NCBI RefSeq assembly: GCF_000422465.1
Contig: NZ_KE383844.1
Location: 309,070-373,069 of the forward strand
DNA: 64,000 nucleotides
Source: Paenibacillus harenae DSM 16969
GTDB taxonomy: Bacteria; Bacillota; Bacilli; Paenibacillales; Paenibacillaceae
Direction of reading: 5' to 3'
The notes beneath the pieces are model-generated. The model ran no database searches. It saw only the letters and a program-made list of their open reading frames with translations, and was not told the DNA's origin. How positions within the stretch are numbered: position 1 is the stretch's first letter; each line of letters starts with the position of its first letter. Positions 63,755-64,000 of the stretch are shown piece after piece. Made by a program: the position numbers and the translations under genes.

Positions 63755-63771
63755 CTGACAAAGGCTGTCAG
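63755..63771. promoter_or_regulatory. CTGACA-N5-TGTCAG operator
   Basis: An inverted repeat between the DJ-1 gene (start 63698) and the regulator (63851). It is a near copy of the dyad before the AlkZ-like gene at 58436. Confidence 0.75.
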
Positions 63772-63850
63772 TGAAGCTTAACAAGCATTCTTAAATAGAT
63801 GAAGCATACTGCGCTATCGTGCGTTATAATGTCTGCAGAGGTGAACAAGC

Positions 63851-64000
63851 ATGGCCAAATGGGAAAATATGCTGAAAATCGTATGGTTGCTGCGATCCGG
63901 AAAAACAATGACCGCCGAACAGCTGTCCGAGGAATTGGAGATGAGCGTGCGAACCGTCTATCGGTATATCGATGCTCTATGCGCAAGCGGAGTGCCGGTT
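63851..64000 (+). CDS. YafY/WYL-type transcriptional regulator, 5' part
   Basis: The first 50 residues are visible before the window ends: the HTH_11 domain KWENMLKIVWLLRSGKTMTAE and SVRTVYRYIDALCASGVP. AGAGGTGA precedes the ATG, and TATAAT lies at 63825-63830. A WYL domain is expected downstream. It probably binds the CTGACA palindromes nearby. Confidence 0.85.
   Translation, partial: MAKWENMLKIVWLLRSGKTMTAEQLSEELEMSVRTVYRYIDALCASGVPV

Overview
The window looks like a chromosomal segment of a Paenibacillus-type Firmicute. The evidence is strong AGGAGG-type ribosome binding sites, UUG and GUG starts, U-run terminators, a T-box leader, a PerR-box dps gene, a glpP-glpK-glpD cluster, a bacterial nitric oxide synthase, a ytxG-like absence of any gammaproteobacterial trait, and many two-component systems. 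Most genes are GC-rich with short spacers. Two stretches (about 27.2-31 kb and 50.4-51.3 kb) are visibly more AT-rich and may be acquired. No rRNA, tRNA, CRISPR array or complete insertion sequence was recognised.

Layout. 0-10 kb: the end of a Pro/Gly-repeat surface protein, a zinc-ribbon membrane protein with an HtrA-like protease, a hybrid 7TMR sensor kinase facing a REC-BTAD regulator, and an MHYT-GGDEF-EAL c-di-GMP enzyme. 10-19 kb: galU, a CGNR/MBL pair divergent from a short-chain dehydrogenase, a Tat-exported phosphoesterase, an OmpR-type two-component pair and trxB. 19-27 kb: neopullulanase, nitric oxide synthase, M29 aminopeptidase, an ArsR-SRPBCC pair, and an Ohr peroxidase with a TetR repressor sharing its operators. 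27-36 kb: AraC/GyrI and cysteine-peptidase-like genes, TerC, a DUF2294 gene next to an SbtA-type bicarbonate permease, and a LacI-MFS pair.

36-45 kb is a starch/maltodextrin locus. A lipoprotein amylase cuts outside the cell, MalE-MalF-MalG import the products, and MalR and a cytoplasmic GH15 glucoamylase are encoded divergently. No transporter ATPase is present, so a shared one is presumably encoded elsewhere. 45-64 kb: dps, a membrane protein, FAH hydrolase, ABC-F factor, fumarase, KDPG aldolase, glycerol catabolism, an AlkZ-like DNA glycosylase candidate, a T-box-controlled aminotransferase, a methyltransferase, a DJ-1/PfpI protein and the start of a YafY/WYL-type regulator.

The most unusual signal lies between genes. 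Four loci each carry four 23-bp imperfect palindromes spaced about 51, 62 and 51 bp apart. The palindrome sequence differs between loci (three families) but the spacing does not, and a fifth locus holds a two-module half. This looks like a class of non-coding repeat element defined by geometry and not only by sequence. Other signals worth checking are a candidate attenuator before sbtA, paired operators with identical spacing, and an inverted-repeat-flanked AT-rich gene.
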